NCBI GenBank assembly: GCA_012317185.1
Contig: CP048838.1
Location: 2,170,001-2,234,000 of the forward strand
Origin: [Clostridium] innocuum
GTDB lineage: Bacteria; Bacillota_I; Bacilli_A; Erysipelotrichales; Erysipelotrichaceae
DNA length: 64,000 nt
Direction: 5' to 3'
Notes under the pieces: generated by a model
Databases searched by the model: none
Seen by the model: only the letters and a program-made list of their open reading frames with translations
What the model was told of the DNA's origin: nothing
Made by a program: the position numbers and the translations under genes
Part shown: positions 42,530-50,984 of the stretch, one piece after another
How the letters are laid out: the number at the start of each line of letters is the position of its first letter
Numbering within the stretch: position 1 is the first letter of the stretch

Positions 42530-42546
42530 CTTACAGTTGTTGTAAG
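42530..42546. promoter_or_regulatory. Inverted repeat ahead of the ABC operon, candidate regulator site
   Basis: CTTACA-GTTGT-TGTAAG, a perfect 6-bp inverted repeat about 75 bases upstream of the ATPase start. A TAAAAT -10-like box follows on the minus strand without a good -35, as in promoters that need an activator. Confidence 0.5.
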
Positions 42547-42560
42547 GTTTATTTGTTTGT

Positions 42561-42746
42561 TTATTGTATCTGCATTTTATGTTGTTTCTTTCTCATATCA
42601 AAAGGTTTTTCCGCGTTTTTTGGTATCAGCCACATATACCCCAGTTTTGAAACGCCCGGTATGCGATTTTCGCTACAAAGTATCTGTACTCGTCTTTCAG
42701 AAATTCCCCATTTCTTTGCCGCTTCGGGACAAGACATATATTCCAT
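42561..42746 (-). CDS. Small helix-turn-helix DNA-binding protein
   Basis: A 61-residue protein whose core MSCPEAAKKWGISERRVQIL is a MerR/excisionase-type helix-turn-helix, with a wing (SKLGYMWLIPKNAEKP). It is common in Tn1549-like elements next to the XRE regulator. AAGGG lies about ten bases before the ATG at 42746. Divergent from the XRE gene, with a strong promoter overlapped by palindromes. Confidence 0.8.
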   Translation of the reverse strand: MEYMSCPEAAKKWGISERRVQILCSENRIPGVSKLGYMWLIPKNAEKPFDMRKKQHKMQIQ

Positions 42747-42782
42747 AATCAAAACGCCCTTTCCTCAAATTTTACCAGTATA

Positions 42783-42811
42783 ATTATACTCGGATAGCCG
42801 AATAATATCAA
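42783..42811 (-). promoter_or_regulatory. Promoter of the small HTH gene with operator-like palindromes
   Basis: Minus-strand TTGATA (42806-42811), a 17-base spacer and TATAAT (42783-42788). The spacer contains TCGG-ATAG-CCGA, the -10 box lies in the perfect palindrome AGTATAATTATACT (42778-42791), and ATATCA-AGTATA-TGATAT (42805-42822) covers the -35. Confidence 0.7.
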
Positions 42812-42906
42812 GTATATGATATGCTCTATTTCAGTCAATAATGTGCTGTGTGTAATCATATCTCGAAAGGAAGATGAAATATACAATGTAGTTGGGTGAA
42901 ATGACT

Positions 42907-43266
42907 ATGAAGCAGAACAAAGAAAAATTTGATTTTAAGGCTTTCGGGCAAGCCATTAAAGCAGCAAGAAAAGCAAAGGGAATATCACGCAATCAGTTAG
43001 CCGATACGCTGAATATTGCGCCCCGATATATCGCGTCCATTGAGAACAGCGGGCAGCACCCAAGTTTACAGATTTTATATGAGCTTGTAACCCTGCTTGA
43101 TGTATCAGTAGACCAGTTCTTTTTCCCGGAACGGGAACAGGAGAAATCCACGCGCCGCCGTCAGCTCGATACTATGCTTGACGGTATGAGCGAAAAAGAT
43201 TTGAAAATCCTGTCTGCTACTGCAAAAGGAATAGAGGAAGCCAACAACGACGAAACGGGGGAATAA
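42907..43266 (+). CDS. XRE-family transcriptional regulator
   Basis: A 119-residue protein with a Cro/C1-type HTH (FGQAIKAARKAKGISRNQLA, then NIAPRYIASIENSGQHPSLQ) and a C-terminal helical part. It probably controls the divergent HTH gene and the mobilisation genes. ATG 42907 lies seven bases after GGGTGA; upstream TTG and ATG codons are too close to it. Confidence 0.88.
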   Translation: MKQNKEKFDFKAFGQAIKAARKAKGISRNQLADTLNIAPRYIASIENSGQHPSLQILYELVTLLDVSVDQFFFPEREQEKSTRRRQLDTMLDGMSEKDLKILSATAKGIEEANNDETGE

Positions 43267-43388
43267 AGTTCTCTCGTTTTTGTTTATATAGAGTGATTGA
43301 AACGTCGCAGATTGCGGCGTTTTTCTTTTGGGAAAGTTCGTCAAATTTGCCGTTCCCGGTGTTGTAGGTAGTAAGGGATAAAGTTTCG

Positions 43389-43488
43389 TAGCAAGCATAG
43401 GAAAAGAGTACCCTTTTCCGTATTTTCGCCCTCCCGTCCTGCGGTGCGTCGGTTGAAAATTGCTTGTTGGGAAGTGTCCCAAACCCTC
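43389..43488 (+). repeat. Bipartite 100-bp element, copy A (before mobC)
   Basis: Block 1 (43389-43422, 34 bp) contains GGAAAAG-AGTACC-CTTTTCC; block 2 (43460-43488, 29 bp) contains TTGGGA-AGTG-TCCCAA. Both recur inverted at 50985-51084 with 34/34 and 28/29 identity. The 37-bp centre differs but is also self-complementary at its ends (TTTTC...GAAAA). It lies 21 bases before the mobC start and could be a structured leader or part of an oriT. Confidence 0.85.
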
Positions 43489-43509
43489 GGAATGGAAAGG
43501 AGCGATTGC

Positions 43510-43839
43510 ATGAACGGACGCAAAAGAAAAATACAAATCAAATTCTATGTAACAGAGGAAGAAAGGGCATTGATTGAACAGAAAATGAAGCTTGTCCCTA
43601 CCCGGAACATGGCGGCGTATCTTCGCAAGATTGCCATTGACGGGTATATCATTCAGACAGACCATAGCGATATAAAAGGCATGACAGCAGAGATACAGAA
43701 AATCGGGGTCAACATCAATCAGATTGCAAAGCGTGTCAATGCGACAGGCAGCGTTTACCAAGAGGACATAGAGGAAATAAAGGGGGTGCTTGCGGAGATA
43801 TGGCGGTTACAAAGATTAAGCCTATTAAAAGCACGTTGA
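43510..43839 (+). CDS. mobC: MobC-family relaxosome protein
   Basis: A 109-residue accessory protein with the MobC pattern: a ribbon-helix-helix-like N-terminus (RKRKIQIKFYVTEEERALIE) and the conserved C-terminal NINQIAKRVNATGSVYQEDIEEI. MobC proteins help the relaxase open the nick site. AAAGGAG lies eight bases before the ATG. It overlaps the relaxase gene by 40 bases. Confidence 0.9.
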   Translation: MNGRKRKIQIKFYVTEEERALIEQKMKLVPTRNMAAYLRKIAIDGYIIQTDHSDIKGMTAEIQKIGVNINQIAKRVNATGSVYQEDIEEIKGVLAEIWRLQRLSLLKAR

Positions 43840-45146
43840 GCAAAGCCCTTGACTATATCCAAAACCCGGATAAAACAGACGGGAAAATGCTTGTGTCCTC
43901 CTTTGGGTGCAGCTATGAAACGGCAGATATTGAGTTTGGATTTACGCTTGCACAAGCCATAGATAAGGGAAACAATCTCGCCCACCATTTGATACAGTCC
44001 TTTGAGCCGGGAGAAGTAGATTATGAGAAAGCCCACGAAATCGGAAAGCAGCTTGCCGACGCGGTAACAAAGGGACAGCATGAATACGTCTTAACTACCC
44101 ACATAGACAAAGGGCATATCCATAACCATATCATTTTTTGTGCGGTCAATTTTGTTGACTACCATAAGTACAATTCCAATAAGCGCAGTTACTACGGCAT
44201 ACGGAACATGAGCGATAAGCTGTGCCGGGAAAACGGGCTGTCTGTTGTCGTTCCGGGCAAAGGCAGCAAGGGAAAAAGCTATGCAGAATATCAAGCGGAA
44301 AAGGTCGGTACAAGTTGGAAAGGCAAGCTGAAAATTGCCGTTGATACGCTTATCCCCCAAGTAGCAAGTTTTGAAGAATTGTTGCAGCGGTTACAGGCAG
44401 CGGGTTATGAGATAAAGCCGGGAAAATATATCTCCTGCCGCGCTCCCGGACAGGAACGCTTTACCCGTCTGAAAACTCTCGGTACAGATTATACAGAGGA
44501 AGCCATAAGAGAACGGATAGAGGGCAAACGCACAAAGGCAGCGAAAGCTCCCAAAGAGCAGCGCGGCGTATCGCTGCTTATTGACATTGAAAACAGTATC
44601 AAGGCACAAGAGAGCCGGGGCTATGAACAGTGGGCGAAAATCCATAATCTGAAACTGGCTGCAAAGACTATGAATTTCTTGACAGAACATAAGATTGAGC
44701 AGTACGCAGATTTAGTCAGCCGGATTGAGGAAGTAAATGCGGAAAATGAAAAGACAGCAGACGCATTAAAGAGCGTGGAAAAGCGTCTTGCAGATATGGC
44801 GGTGCTGATGAAGCACGTTACTACCTACCAAAAGACAAAACCTGTCTATGAAGCATACCGCAGGGCAAAGGATAAGGACGCATACCGGGCAAAGCAGGAA
44901 AGCAGTCTGATACTCCATGAAGCGGCAGTAAAGACACTGAAAGCGGCGGGCGTTACTAAACTCCCCAATCTTGCCGCCATGCAGGAAGAATACGGGAAAC
45001 TACAAGCGCAAAAAGAAGCCCTTTACGCTGATTATGGCAAGCTGAAAAAACAGGTCAAGGAATACGACGTTATCAAACAGAACATAGACAATATTTTGCG
45101 GCAAGGCAAAGAGCCGGAACGGAAGAAAGGAAAGGAACGGGAATAA
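43800..45146 (+). CDS. MOBP-type relaxase / mobilisation nuclease
   Basis: A 448-residue relaxase that nicks oriT and leads the strand into the recipient. The metal-binding three-His motif is HIDKGHIHNH at residues 101-110, and the likely catalytic Tyr is Tyr19 in ALDYIQNP. The C-terminal half is a long Lys/Glu-rich coiled coil ending in a basic tail. It overlaps mobC, so the two are made together. Confidence 0.94.
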   Translation: MAVTKIKPIKSTLSKALDYIQNPDKTDGKMLVSSFGCSYETADIEFGFTLAQAIDKGNNLAHHLIQSFEPGEVDYEKAHEIGKQLADAVTKGQHEYVLTTHIDKGHIHNHIIFCAVNFVDYHKYNSNKRSYYGIRNMSDKLCRENGLSVVVPGKGSKGKSYAEYQAEKVGTSWKGKLKIAVDTLIPQVASFEELLQRLQAAGYEIKPGKYISCRAPGQERFTRLKTLGTDYTEEAIRERIEGKRTKAAKAPKEQRGVSLLIDIENSIKAQESRGYEQWAKIHNLKLAAKTMNFLTEHKIEQYADLVSRIEEVNAENEKTADALKSVEKRLADMAVLMKHVTTYQKTKPVYEAYRRAKDKDAYRAKQESSLILHEAAVKTLKAAGVTKLPNLAAMQEEYGKLQAQKEALYADYGKLKKQVKEYDVIKQNIDNILRQGKEPERKKGKERE

Positions 45147-45148
45147 TT

Positions 45149-45406
45149 ATGAAAATGGTTGGTATTACACCATGTTACAGAATAACATTAGAAAATGGCA
45201 GTTATGGCGTAGAAACTTATATTAACGCAGACAGTAAAATCCAAATTACTTTTGAGGACGGAAATACACTTATCGGATATATAGAATGTGTGGAATATGG
45301 AACTTATTCCGATGAAAATGATACTCTGGTTATAAGGGGAGAGAATGGAGAGCTGTATATCCTATTGGAAAACCGAATAAAGGATATAGAAGAACTGCAC
45401 GAATAA
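45149..45406 (+). CDS. Small beta-rich protein of the mobilisation operon, unknown
   Basis: An 85-residue protein starting MKMVGITPCYRITLENGSYG, predicted mostly beta strand with acidic turns. It begins two bases after the relaxase stop codon and ends at a strong terminator, so it is the last gene of the mobC operon. I do not recognise a family; it may be an element-specific accessory. Confidence 0.6.
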   Translation: MKMVGITPCYRITLENGSYGVETYINADSKIQITFEDGNTLIGYIECVEYGTYSDENDTLVIRGENGELYILLENRIKDIEELHE

Positions 45407-45412
45407 AGTAAA

Positions 45413-45461
45413 AGAACAGGGCGCAGACAGCCAACAAAAGACTGTCCGCGCCCTGTTTTAT
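45413..45461 (+). terminator. Intrinsic terminator of the mobC operon
   Basis: AACAGGGCGC / GCGCCCTGTT with the inner stem GACAG / CTGTC, followed by TTTT. A second hairpin, AAAGCC / GGCTTT with seven T, lies at 45552-45578. Confidence 0.85.
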
Positions 45462-45585
45462 GTAGGTGCGTTTTTGGTATCTGTTACGCAATAGAACGTC
45501 ATTTTTAGGGGATAAGGTATAAAACCCTTGCCGCGTCATTTTCAAGCACTGAAAGCCCCGTAAATCAAGGCTTTTTTTGCCCCTA

Positions 45586-45948
45586 CTACGTAACAAGGGC
45601 GCGCCGTTTTCTCATGCGCTCCGCTGCCTGTCTGCGGGTAATACGCTTCCGGCAGTCCGGGCAGTATTTGACGCTGTTAGAGGTGGACGCAAAAGAAGTT
45701 CCGCACTCGGTACAACGCTTTTTATCCTCGGTCTTGAAAAGCTCTGCATACAGCAGCTTATCAAGGGGCAATACGGCGGTCTGAAACCATTTGCAAAGAA
45801 GCGAATAGGAAATAAGCTGCGGGCAGACACATTCCTCCCCGTCGTCCAGTAAAATACAGTGTCCGTTATCGCAGTTGCAGCACTCCTTTTTTATAAGGCT
45901 GTTGACTTTCCGGCTTTGGGGTGGTGTAAGCCGCTTTATCCCGGTCAT
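45586..45948 (-). CDS. Cysteine-rich VLP domain protein
   Basis: A 120-residue protein with about twelve Cys in paired motifs (KECCNCDNGHC, ECVCPQL, RCTECGTSF, KYCPDCRKRI), indicating several zinc knuckles, and a basic C-terminus. It matches the Cys-rich VLP family of conjugative elements, whose role is unknown. It overlaps the preceding gene by four bases and is the last gene of the long minus-strand operon. Confidence 0.8.
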   Translation of the reverse strand: MTGIKRLTPPQSRKVNSLIKKECCNCDNGHCILLDDGEECVCPQLISYSLLCKWFQTAVLPLDKLLYAELFKTEDKKRCTECGTSFASTSNSVKYCPDCRKRITRRQAAERMRKRRALVT

Positions 45949-46151
45949 ACCTCATCAGCGGCGAAAATAGCAAGCTCCGCATACTCATTTTCTGTCAGAG
46001 GTGCGATTTTCGCAAGGGTGCGTTTCGCCAGTTCCCGCATATCCTCGTCCATGAACGGCAGCGCAGCGTTGATGTTTTCTGTAAGCCCACGTTTGCCGTC
46101 CTCATTGTAAATGCTCAACAGGTTTGTTTCTTCAACTGTCAGTCTAATCAT
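45945..46151 (-). CDS. Transposon-transfer assisting family protein
   Basis: A 68-residue helical protein (MIRLTVEETNLLSIYNEDGK, later DMRELAKRTLAKIAPLTENE) typical of the small transfer-assisting proteins in gut Firmicutes elements. ATG 46151 is preferred because GGAGG is then seven bases upstream. It starts two bases after the stop codon of the 314-residue protein. Molecular role unknown. Confidence 0.75.
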   Translation of the reverse strand: MIRLTVEETNLLSIYNEDGKRGLTENINAALPFMDEDMRELAKRTLAKIAPLTENEYAELAIFAADEV

Positions 46152-46153
46152 GC

Positions 46154-47098
46154 TCATACCTCCAATTCGTGATTTTTTGATTTTACAGCCGCCTTTTTCG
46201 GGGCGGCTTTTCTTTTGTCAGCGGCAAGCTGCGCCCGGATTGAGGGGCGCACCCTGCGAATATCTGTGCCCCGGTTTTCATTTTTATCAATCAAGGCGTA
46301 TGTTCCATGTCTGCCCTCGATTTTGGAAAAGGAAAGTGTCTTATAGGGCAACATGGAAAACAGACGGTCGGTGTCCTTAGAGGACGCAAGCTGCATAAAT
46401 GTCGGGGACAGCTCCACCATGAAATGTGTCCTATTAGGGCTATTGGGCGTGTCCCTGCGCTTCATTTCCTGCACAATGCGCCGCGCTTCGGCTTCAATCA
46501 GCCCAGCACGCAGGGCGGCGGTATGTTCCTTGAAGTCGCCCGGTGTCAGTTTATCCCGTTTTTGCTTTTCTTCCCGTAAAAGGAATTGTAGCGCGTCCGG
46601 GTCGTTGGGTACTGCTTCAAAGTGTTCAAACTTCCCTAAAGAAGTATCGGGATTTCCGTTAAAATGCTGTCCGGCGGGTATCTCCCTTGTCCCATGCTCA
46701 TAAATCAACTTGACTGTGTCGGCGGCAAGCGCATTGTCCTTAACGCGCTCATACTGCCTTGCATAGTCAAGCTCATAAAGATTGCCTTTGATTTTCCCGC
46801 GCTCCCTGCCCGTCAGCTCGACGGCATAGGCAAGAACGCAGTCGCAGGTCTGCTCTTTGTAAAAACACCATGTATTGTGGGCGGCGGTATCCTTTAGGAA
46901 CACGTCGCGCTCCTTAAAACAATGCGTCCCGGACGGGCGGCAAAACCATAGCAGCGTCTTATCCTCTCTGTTAGGGCTTGCCGCTGCTTTTGCGATAATC
47001 TCCTTGTCAATGTCAAAATCACTTTGGAAAAATCCTGTATTCTGCCGCATGATAGCGTCAAGAGAAGCGAAAATATCCACGTTTTCAAACTTATTCAT
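46154..47098 (-). CDS. Conserved conjugative-element protein with C-terminal PSIR motif
   Basis: A 314-residue protein, conserved in this element type by position but with no function I can name. The first half includes LLWFCRPSGTHCFKERDVFL and WCFYKEQTCDCVLAYAVEL; the middle is helical. The tail reads RVRPSIRAQLAADKRKAAPK, a motif also found at the C-termini of the neighbouring antirestriction protein and of PcfB. It follows the giant gene by only three bases. Confidence 0.65.
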   Translation of the reverse strand: MNKFENVDIFASLDAIMRQNTGFFQSDFDIDKEIIAKAAASPNREDKTLLWFCRPSGTHCFKERDVFLKDTAAHNTWCFYKEQTCDCVLAYAVELTGRERGKIKGNLYELDYARQYERVKDNALAADTVKLIYEHGTREIPAGQHFNGNPDTSLGKFEHFEAVPNDPDALQFLLREEKQKRDKLTPGDFKEHTAALRAGLIEAEARRIVQEMKRRDTPNSPNRTHFMVELSPTFMQLASSKDTDRLFSMLPYKTLSFSKIEGRHGTYALIDKNENRGTDIRRVRPSIRAQLAADKRKAAPKKAAVKSKNHELEV

Positions 47099-47101
47099 GC
47101 G

Positions 47102-50100
47102 TCAGCTCCTTTCCAAATCCTGTGTTTTCTGTTTTGCCTGTTTCTTCGGTGTCTGTTCTTTCGCTGCTTTAAGCTGCGCCCGGATAGAGGGCTTCTTTTC
47201 CGTTTTTGCTGCCTTGCCACGTTCCTTGTCAGCCTTGACAGTTTCCGCAAGGTCAACAAGGGAAATGGTTTCTCCTGTCTTTACCTTTGCTTCCAATTCT
47301 GCGACGGTCGGGGTGTTGTTTATCTGCCCGTCAATCATGTTGTAGTTTTGCTCGGTGGTCTGCTCGGCAGTTTTCAGATAGTTTTCCGGCTGCAAAAATT
47401 CCGGCACTTTCTTATAACCGAAGCTGTCTACATAGTGGGCGGTGTCCTGCCCGTTCTGATGAAGCACCACTACGTCGGAAACAGAAAGGCTGTGTCCCTT
47501 AAAATCTTTCGGGTGGTCGATATTAAAGCGGGTGTAAATATCTTCAAGGGAAGTCCCCGGCGTAAGAGGTGCGGAATAGACAAGGGCATAGTTTTTCGGG
47601 TCTACCCGGTGTCCGGCGGCAATCAGACGGTCGTAAGGCTCAAAACGCAAGTCCCTTGTTTCGTCCCCGCCTTTTATCTGATAAATGGAAAAGGTGTCTT
47701 TGTCCTGTGGGGCTTCCTGCTCCGGCTGCTCCTGTGCGGGTTGTTCCTGTGCAGCTACCTTTTGCTGCCGGATATGCGCCCGCTGTAACTCGGTAGGCTT
47801 TTCCCCGGTAAGGGGAGCAATCGCTTTCACATAATCAGCCGCATAGTAGGCGTTACTGGTAAGCTGCCGCTGCCATGCCCCGGCTTTTGGCGACCAACGG
47901 AAGCCATTACTTTTTAAGGCTTCCCGCGTGGCTTCGTCCGGCTTATCCTCAAAGAAGATTTGCAGTCGGTTCGCTTCGGTGTTTGCTTCCACCTTGCCGC
48001 CGTCAAATTCCCAACCTACAAAACCGATTTCTTTTTGCTGTGAAAGGGATTTGATACGGTCTTTCACGCGCCGGATTTCTGCGCTGTTGTTGGATAACGC
48101 CCAAGTCGCAAAGGGCTTGTCCTCCAAATGCCAACTGCTCGCCATGTCTGCTTTCAATTTTTCCAGTTCCTCCGGCGGTAAATGCGGGCAGCCGTCAAGG
48201 GTCTTATGCTTGCGGTAGTAGGCGTTTACGGCTTTCATGGTTTCCTGTGATTTTTCAAGGCTTTCCAGTTTCTTTTCTAACTTCTGTACTGCCTGCGGGT
48301 CGTCTGCGCTGATACCGCCCATGCCGGTACTGCGGATTTTATCAAGAAGCCCTTGTATGTCCTGCCATTCCCGGTAATTGCTGTCGCGGGCTGCGTTCTG
48401 CTTTTCTTTCTTCCTTGTGGGGAAGTTAGAGCCGCCCGCAATCAGGATAGAGGGAACACGCGCGTCAATCTCATAGCCTTTATTCATGTTCGCCGCCAGT
48501 TTCCGGGCATAGGTGTCAAGCAGGCTGTCGATTTTCTCATGGTACATCGGGTCTACCCGCTGTTTCTGCCTTTCTGCAAGTTGTACGGCTTCATCTACAT
48601 AGTGCCTGTATTCAGCCGTCGCGCTGCCTTGCTTATAATCGGAAAAACTGTTCATATCCTTTGCACGTTTGGCGGCAGCTTCATTGATAGTATAATAAGG
48701 GGCGGCGGGTGCAGCCTGTTCCGGCTGTGCTTCTTTTTCCTGTACCGGGGCTGTTTCTTCGGGAAGCTCCGGCGCGGCTGCTTTTGTTTCGGGCTGTTTG
48801 GCGGCTTCCTGTGCGGGCTGTGCCTGTTCGGTGGTCTGTTCCTTATCCTGTGCCTTTTGGATTTCTGCAAAATGTCCGTCTATGGTATCAATCAGATTTG
48901 CGGCGGTGCTGCGGATTGTTTCAAGAGAGCCTTTCAGTTCTGCAAGTTCTTTTCCGCTGCTCCACCCGGCGATATACCCAAAAGAATAGTCCGACGTATC
49001 AAGCCCGTAATGTTGGCAGACCGCATAGGCGACGCTTTCCGCCTGTACCTCGCGGGTGCGGCGGTCGGGGCGTTCCGGCATGGCAAGGGCGGTATCATGC
49101 AGCGTGGCGTGGGCGATTTCATGGATTGCGGTCTTGATATTCTGCAATTCGTCCATGCCCTCGTTGATGAAGATACGCTTTTCCTCATAATTGCAGCGTC
49201 CTTTTACGCCGCCGCTTAGTGCTTCAAATCCCATAGCAAACGGGGAAGTCTTTTCAAGGGCAGCGAAAAAATCCTTGTATTGTTCCACGTTGCCCGTAAG
49301 CTCATAGGTAAGGGCAGGAAGTTCTTTTCCCTCGGTCTGTGAAATATCAAAGACAGATACTACACGAAAAGCGGGTATCTTGATTTCTTTTTCTTCGGTA
49401 ACAGGTTTTCCGTCCTTATCGAAAACAGGCTTTTGGGTGTCCGGGTCGATTTTTTCCACCTGCTTCTTGACGGTAAACGGGGACGGTGCAAGTATCTTGA
49501 TAGCTTTTTCTCCGGGCTTTACATGGCGGTCAAATTCCTTTTCCCATTGTTTATAGCCTTTCACAAGATTGCCGCCCTGCATGGCGATAAGGATTGTATT
49601 GTTAAGGCTGTAATCATGGAATTTTGACATGGTACGCAGATAATCGGCGTAACGGTCGCTTTCATACAGTCCTAAAATTCCCTGTTCCAGTCGGTCGGTA
49701 ATCTCTTTCATTTTATCGGCGGGCTTTTCAGAAGATAGGATAATCGGGAGAACCGGGGGCTGCTCTGTGGCGGCGGTTTGTATGGCTGCGGAAGCGTCAA
49801 GGTCTGCCTGTTCCTTTTCCTGTACTGGCGGCTGCGGCGTTACCCGGTATTCCTCCGGCACGTCGCGCCCGTCGTACCACTGTGTAAAGGTGTTGCGGTT
49901 ATTGTAGATATAGCCCTGCTCGGTAAAGCTGCCCCCGTCATTGATAGCAGCGTCCCGCCCGTATTCCTCATACATGAAATATTTTTTTGCTTCTTCGGGC
50001 AGCTCCAACTCGTCCAGTTCTTCAATCAGATAATGCCCGTAATCTTCCTCACTCTGTACGGACGGGTAAAGCCAGTAACAATCAAGGTTTTGTGCAAGGT

Positions 50101-50935
50101 TGATAATATCCTGCAAGTCCCTTGTATGGTCGCCGTATTCCATAGCTGCAACAAATTTTTCCCGGTCGTCGTCAAACTGCATTTTCAAAAGTTCGCTCAA
50201 ATAGTTCAGTTCGTCAAGGCTTTCAAGCTCGGTCAATTTTCCTGCCAGTCCTGCAATAGAGGACTGGTATTCTGTGATATGCAGCTCCCCGTAGTTTTTG
50301 CCGTCTATCCCGATACGGTCAAAGACTTCTTTCAAATGCTCGGCAGTCGTGGGGAATGATACCCATTCGCCCGCAGGTCTGCCCTCGGTGTACTTTCCAA
50401 GATTAGAAAGATACCCGCTTAAAATCGTTTCTACCATGCGTTCGCTCCTTTCGTTTTCAATCATACGGTGCATAAGTTCGTAGTCCTCCATGCTCATGCT
50501 CCCGTCAAAAATATAGGGGTCGGGTTCTTCGCCGTCCCGGTAGGCTTTTTCAGAGAAAGGAAGCCCCGCAGCGTGGGCGGCGGCTCTTGCTTCCTCGATA
50601 AGCTCCGGCGGCAGCCTGTCGTCGTGGGCTTCGATAAATTCCCCGATATTGCTATATCCGTTTTCGTAGTGGCGGCGCACCCCGGCGGTCAGCTCGTCAA
50701 GGTTCATATCCTCGCCAAGATAGCCGGAATAATAGCCGTTTACCACAACGGCGGCAGGGTCAGCCTGTTTGATTTCTTCCATGCGGCTTCTGTCCTCCGG
50801 GTAAATGTAGTCGCTCATTTCAAGGTGGAAATATTCGGCGTTCCAAGAACGTCCCGTTTTCCAAAACGCCACCCAAGCGATACCGTCCCTTAATTCTTCT
50901 TGATAGTCCTTTACGGTGTCCCGTAAACTTGCCAT
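47102..50935 (-). CDS. Giant ArdA + ArdC/LtrC + YodL + DUF4316 antirestriction protein
   Basis: A 1277-residue multidomain protein. Residues about 185-365 resemble ArdA DNA-mimic antirestriction proteins (acidic; MYEEYGRDAAINDGGSFTEQ). Residues about 405-690 form an ArdC/LtrC-like unit with an N-terminal ssDNA-binding domain and a zinc protease motif HEIAH at 605-609. A helical linker follows, then a YodL domain (DTFSIYQIKGGDETRDLRFE) and a DUF4316-type tail ending in the PSIR motif. It probably protects incoming DNA from restriction. AAAGGAGG lies six bases before the ATG at 50935. Confidence 0.85.
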   Translation of the reverse strand: MASLRDTVKDYQEELRDGIAWVAFWKTGRSWNAEYFHLEMSDYIYPEDRSRMEEIKQADPAAVVVNGYYSGYLGEDMNLDELTAGVRRHYENGYSNIGEFIEAHDDRLPPELIEEARAAAHAAGLPFSEKAYRDGEEPDPYIFDGSMSMEDYELMHRMIENERSERMVETILSGYLSNLGKYTEGRPAGEWVSFPTTAEHLKEVFDRIGIDGKNYGELHITEYQSSIAGLAGKLTELESLDELNYLSELLKMQFDDDREKFVAAMEYGDHTRDLQDIINLAQNLDCYWLYPSVQSEEDYGHYLIEELDELELPEEAKKYFMYEEYGRDAAINDGGSFTEQGYIYNNRNTFTQWYDGRDVPEEYRVTPQPPVQEKEQADLDASAAIQTAATEQPPVLPIILSSEKPADKMKEITDRLEQGILGLYESDRYADYLRTMSKFHDYSLNNTILIAMQGGNLVKGYKQWEKEFDRHVKPGEKAIKILAPSPFTVKKQVEKIDPDTQKPVFDKDGKPVTEEKEIKIPAFRVVSVFDISQTEGKELPALTYELTGNVEQYKDFFAALEKTSPFAMGFEALSGGVKGRCNYEEKRIFINEGMDELQNIKTAIHEIAHATLHDTALAMPERPDRRTREVQAESVAYAVCQHYGLDTSDYSFGYIAGWSSGKELAELKGSLETIRSTAANLIDTIDGHFAEIQKAQDKEQTTEQAQPAQEAAKQPETKAAAPELPEETAPVQEKEAQPEQAAPAAPYYTINEAAAKRAKDMNSFSDYKQGSATAEYRHYVDEAVQLAERQKQRVDPMYHEKIDSLLDTYARKLAANMNKGYEIDARVPSILIAGGSNFPTRKKEKQNAARDSNYREWQDIQGLLDKIRSTGMGGISADDPQAVQKLEKKLESLEKSQETMKAVNAYYRKHKTLDGCPHLPPEELEKLKADMASSWHLEDKPFATWALSNNSAEIRRVKDRIKSLSQQKEIGFVGWEFDGGKVEANTEANRLQIFFEDKPDEATREALKSNGFRWSPKAGAWQRQLTSNAYYAADYVKAIAPLTGEKPTELQRAHIRQQKVAAQEQPAQEQPEQEAPQDKDTFSIYQIKGGDETRDLRFEPYDRLIAAGHRVDPKNYALVYSAPLTPGTSLEDIYTRFNIDHPKDFKGHSLSVSDVVVLHQNGQDTAHYVDSFGYKKVPEFLQPENYLKTAEQTTEQNYNMIDGQINNTPTVAELEAKVKTGETISLVDLAETVKADKERGKAAKTEKKPSIRAQLKAAKEQTPKKQAKQKTQDLERS

Positions 50936-50984
50936 GTGTAACCTCCTTTCTTCGGTTTCAGAGGGTAAAACCCTCCATAAAACA

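Noticed and set aside
36775..42560. tet(M) or van resistance genes in the cargo position
   Set aside because: No ribosomal protection GTPase or D-Ala-D-Lac ligase genes exist here; the cargo is an ABC transporter and two-component system.
45480..45600. Inverted TGTTACG / CGTAACA at the convergent gene junction as an attachment or resolution site
   Set aside because: The repeat is only 7 bp, is not repeated elsewhere and brackets ordinary terminators; chance is the simpler explanation.
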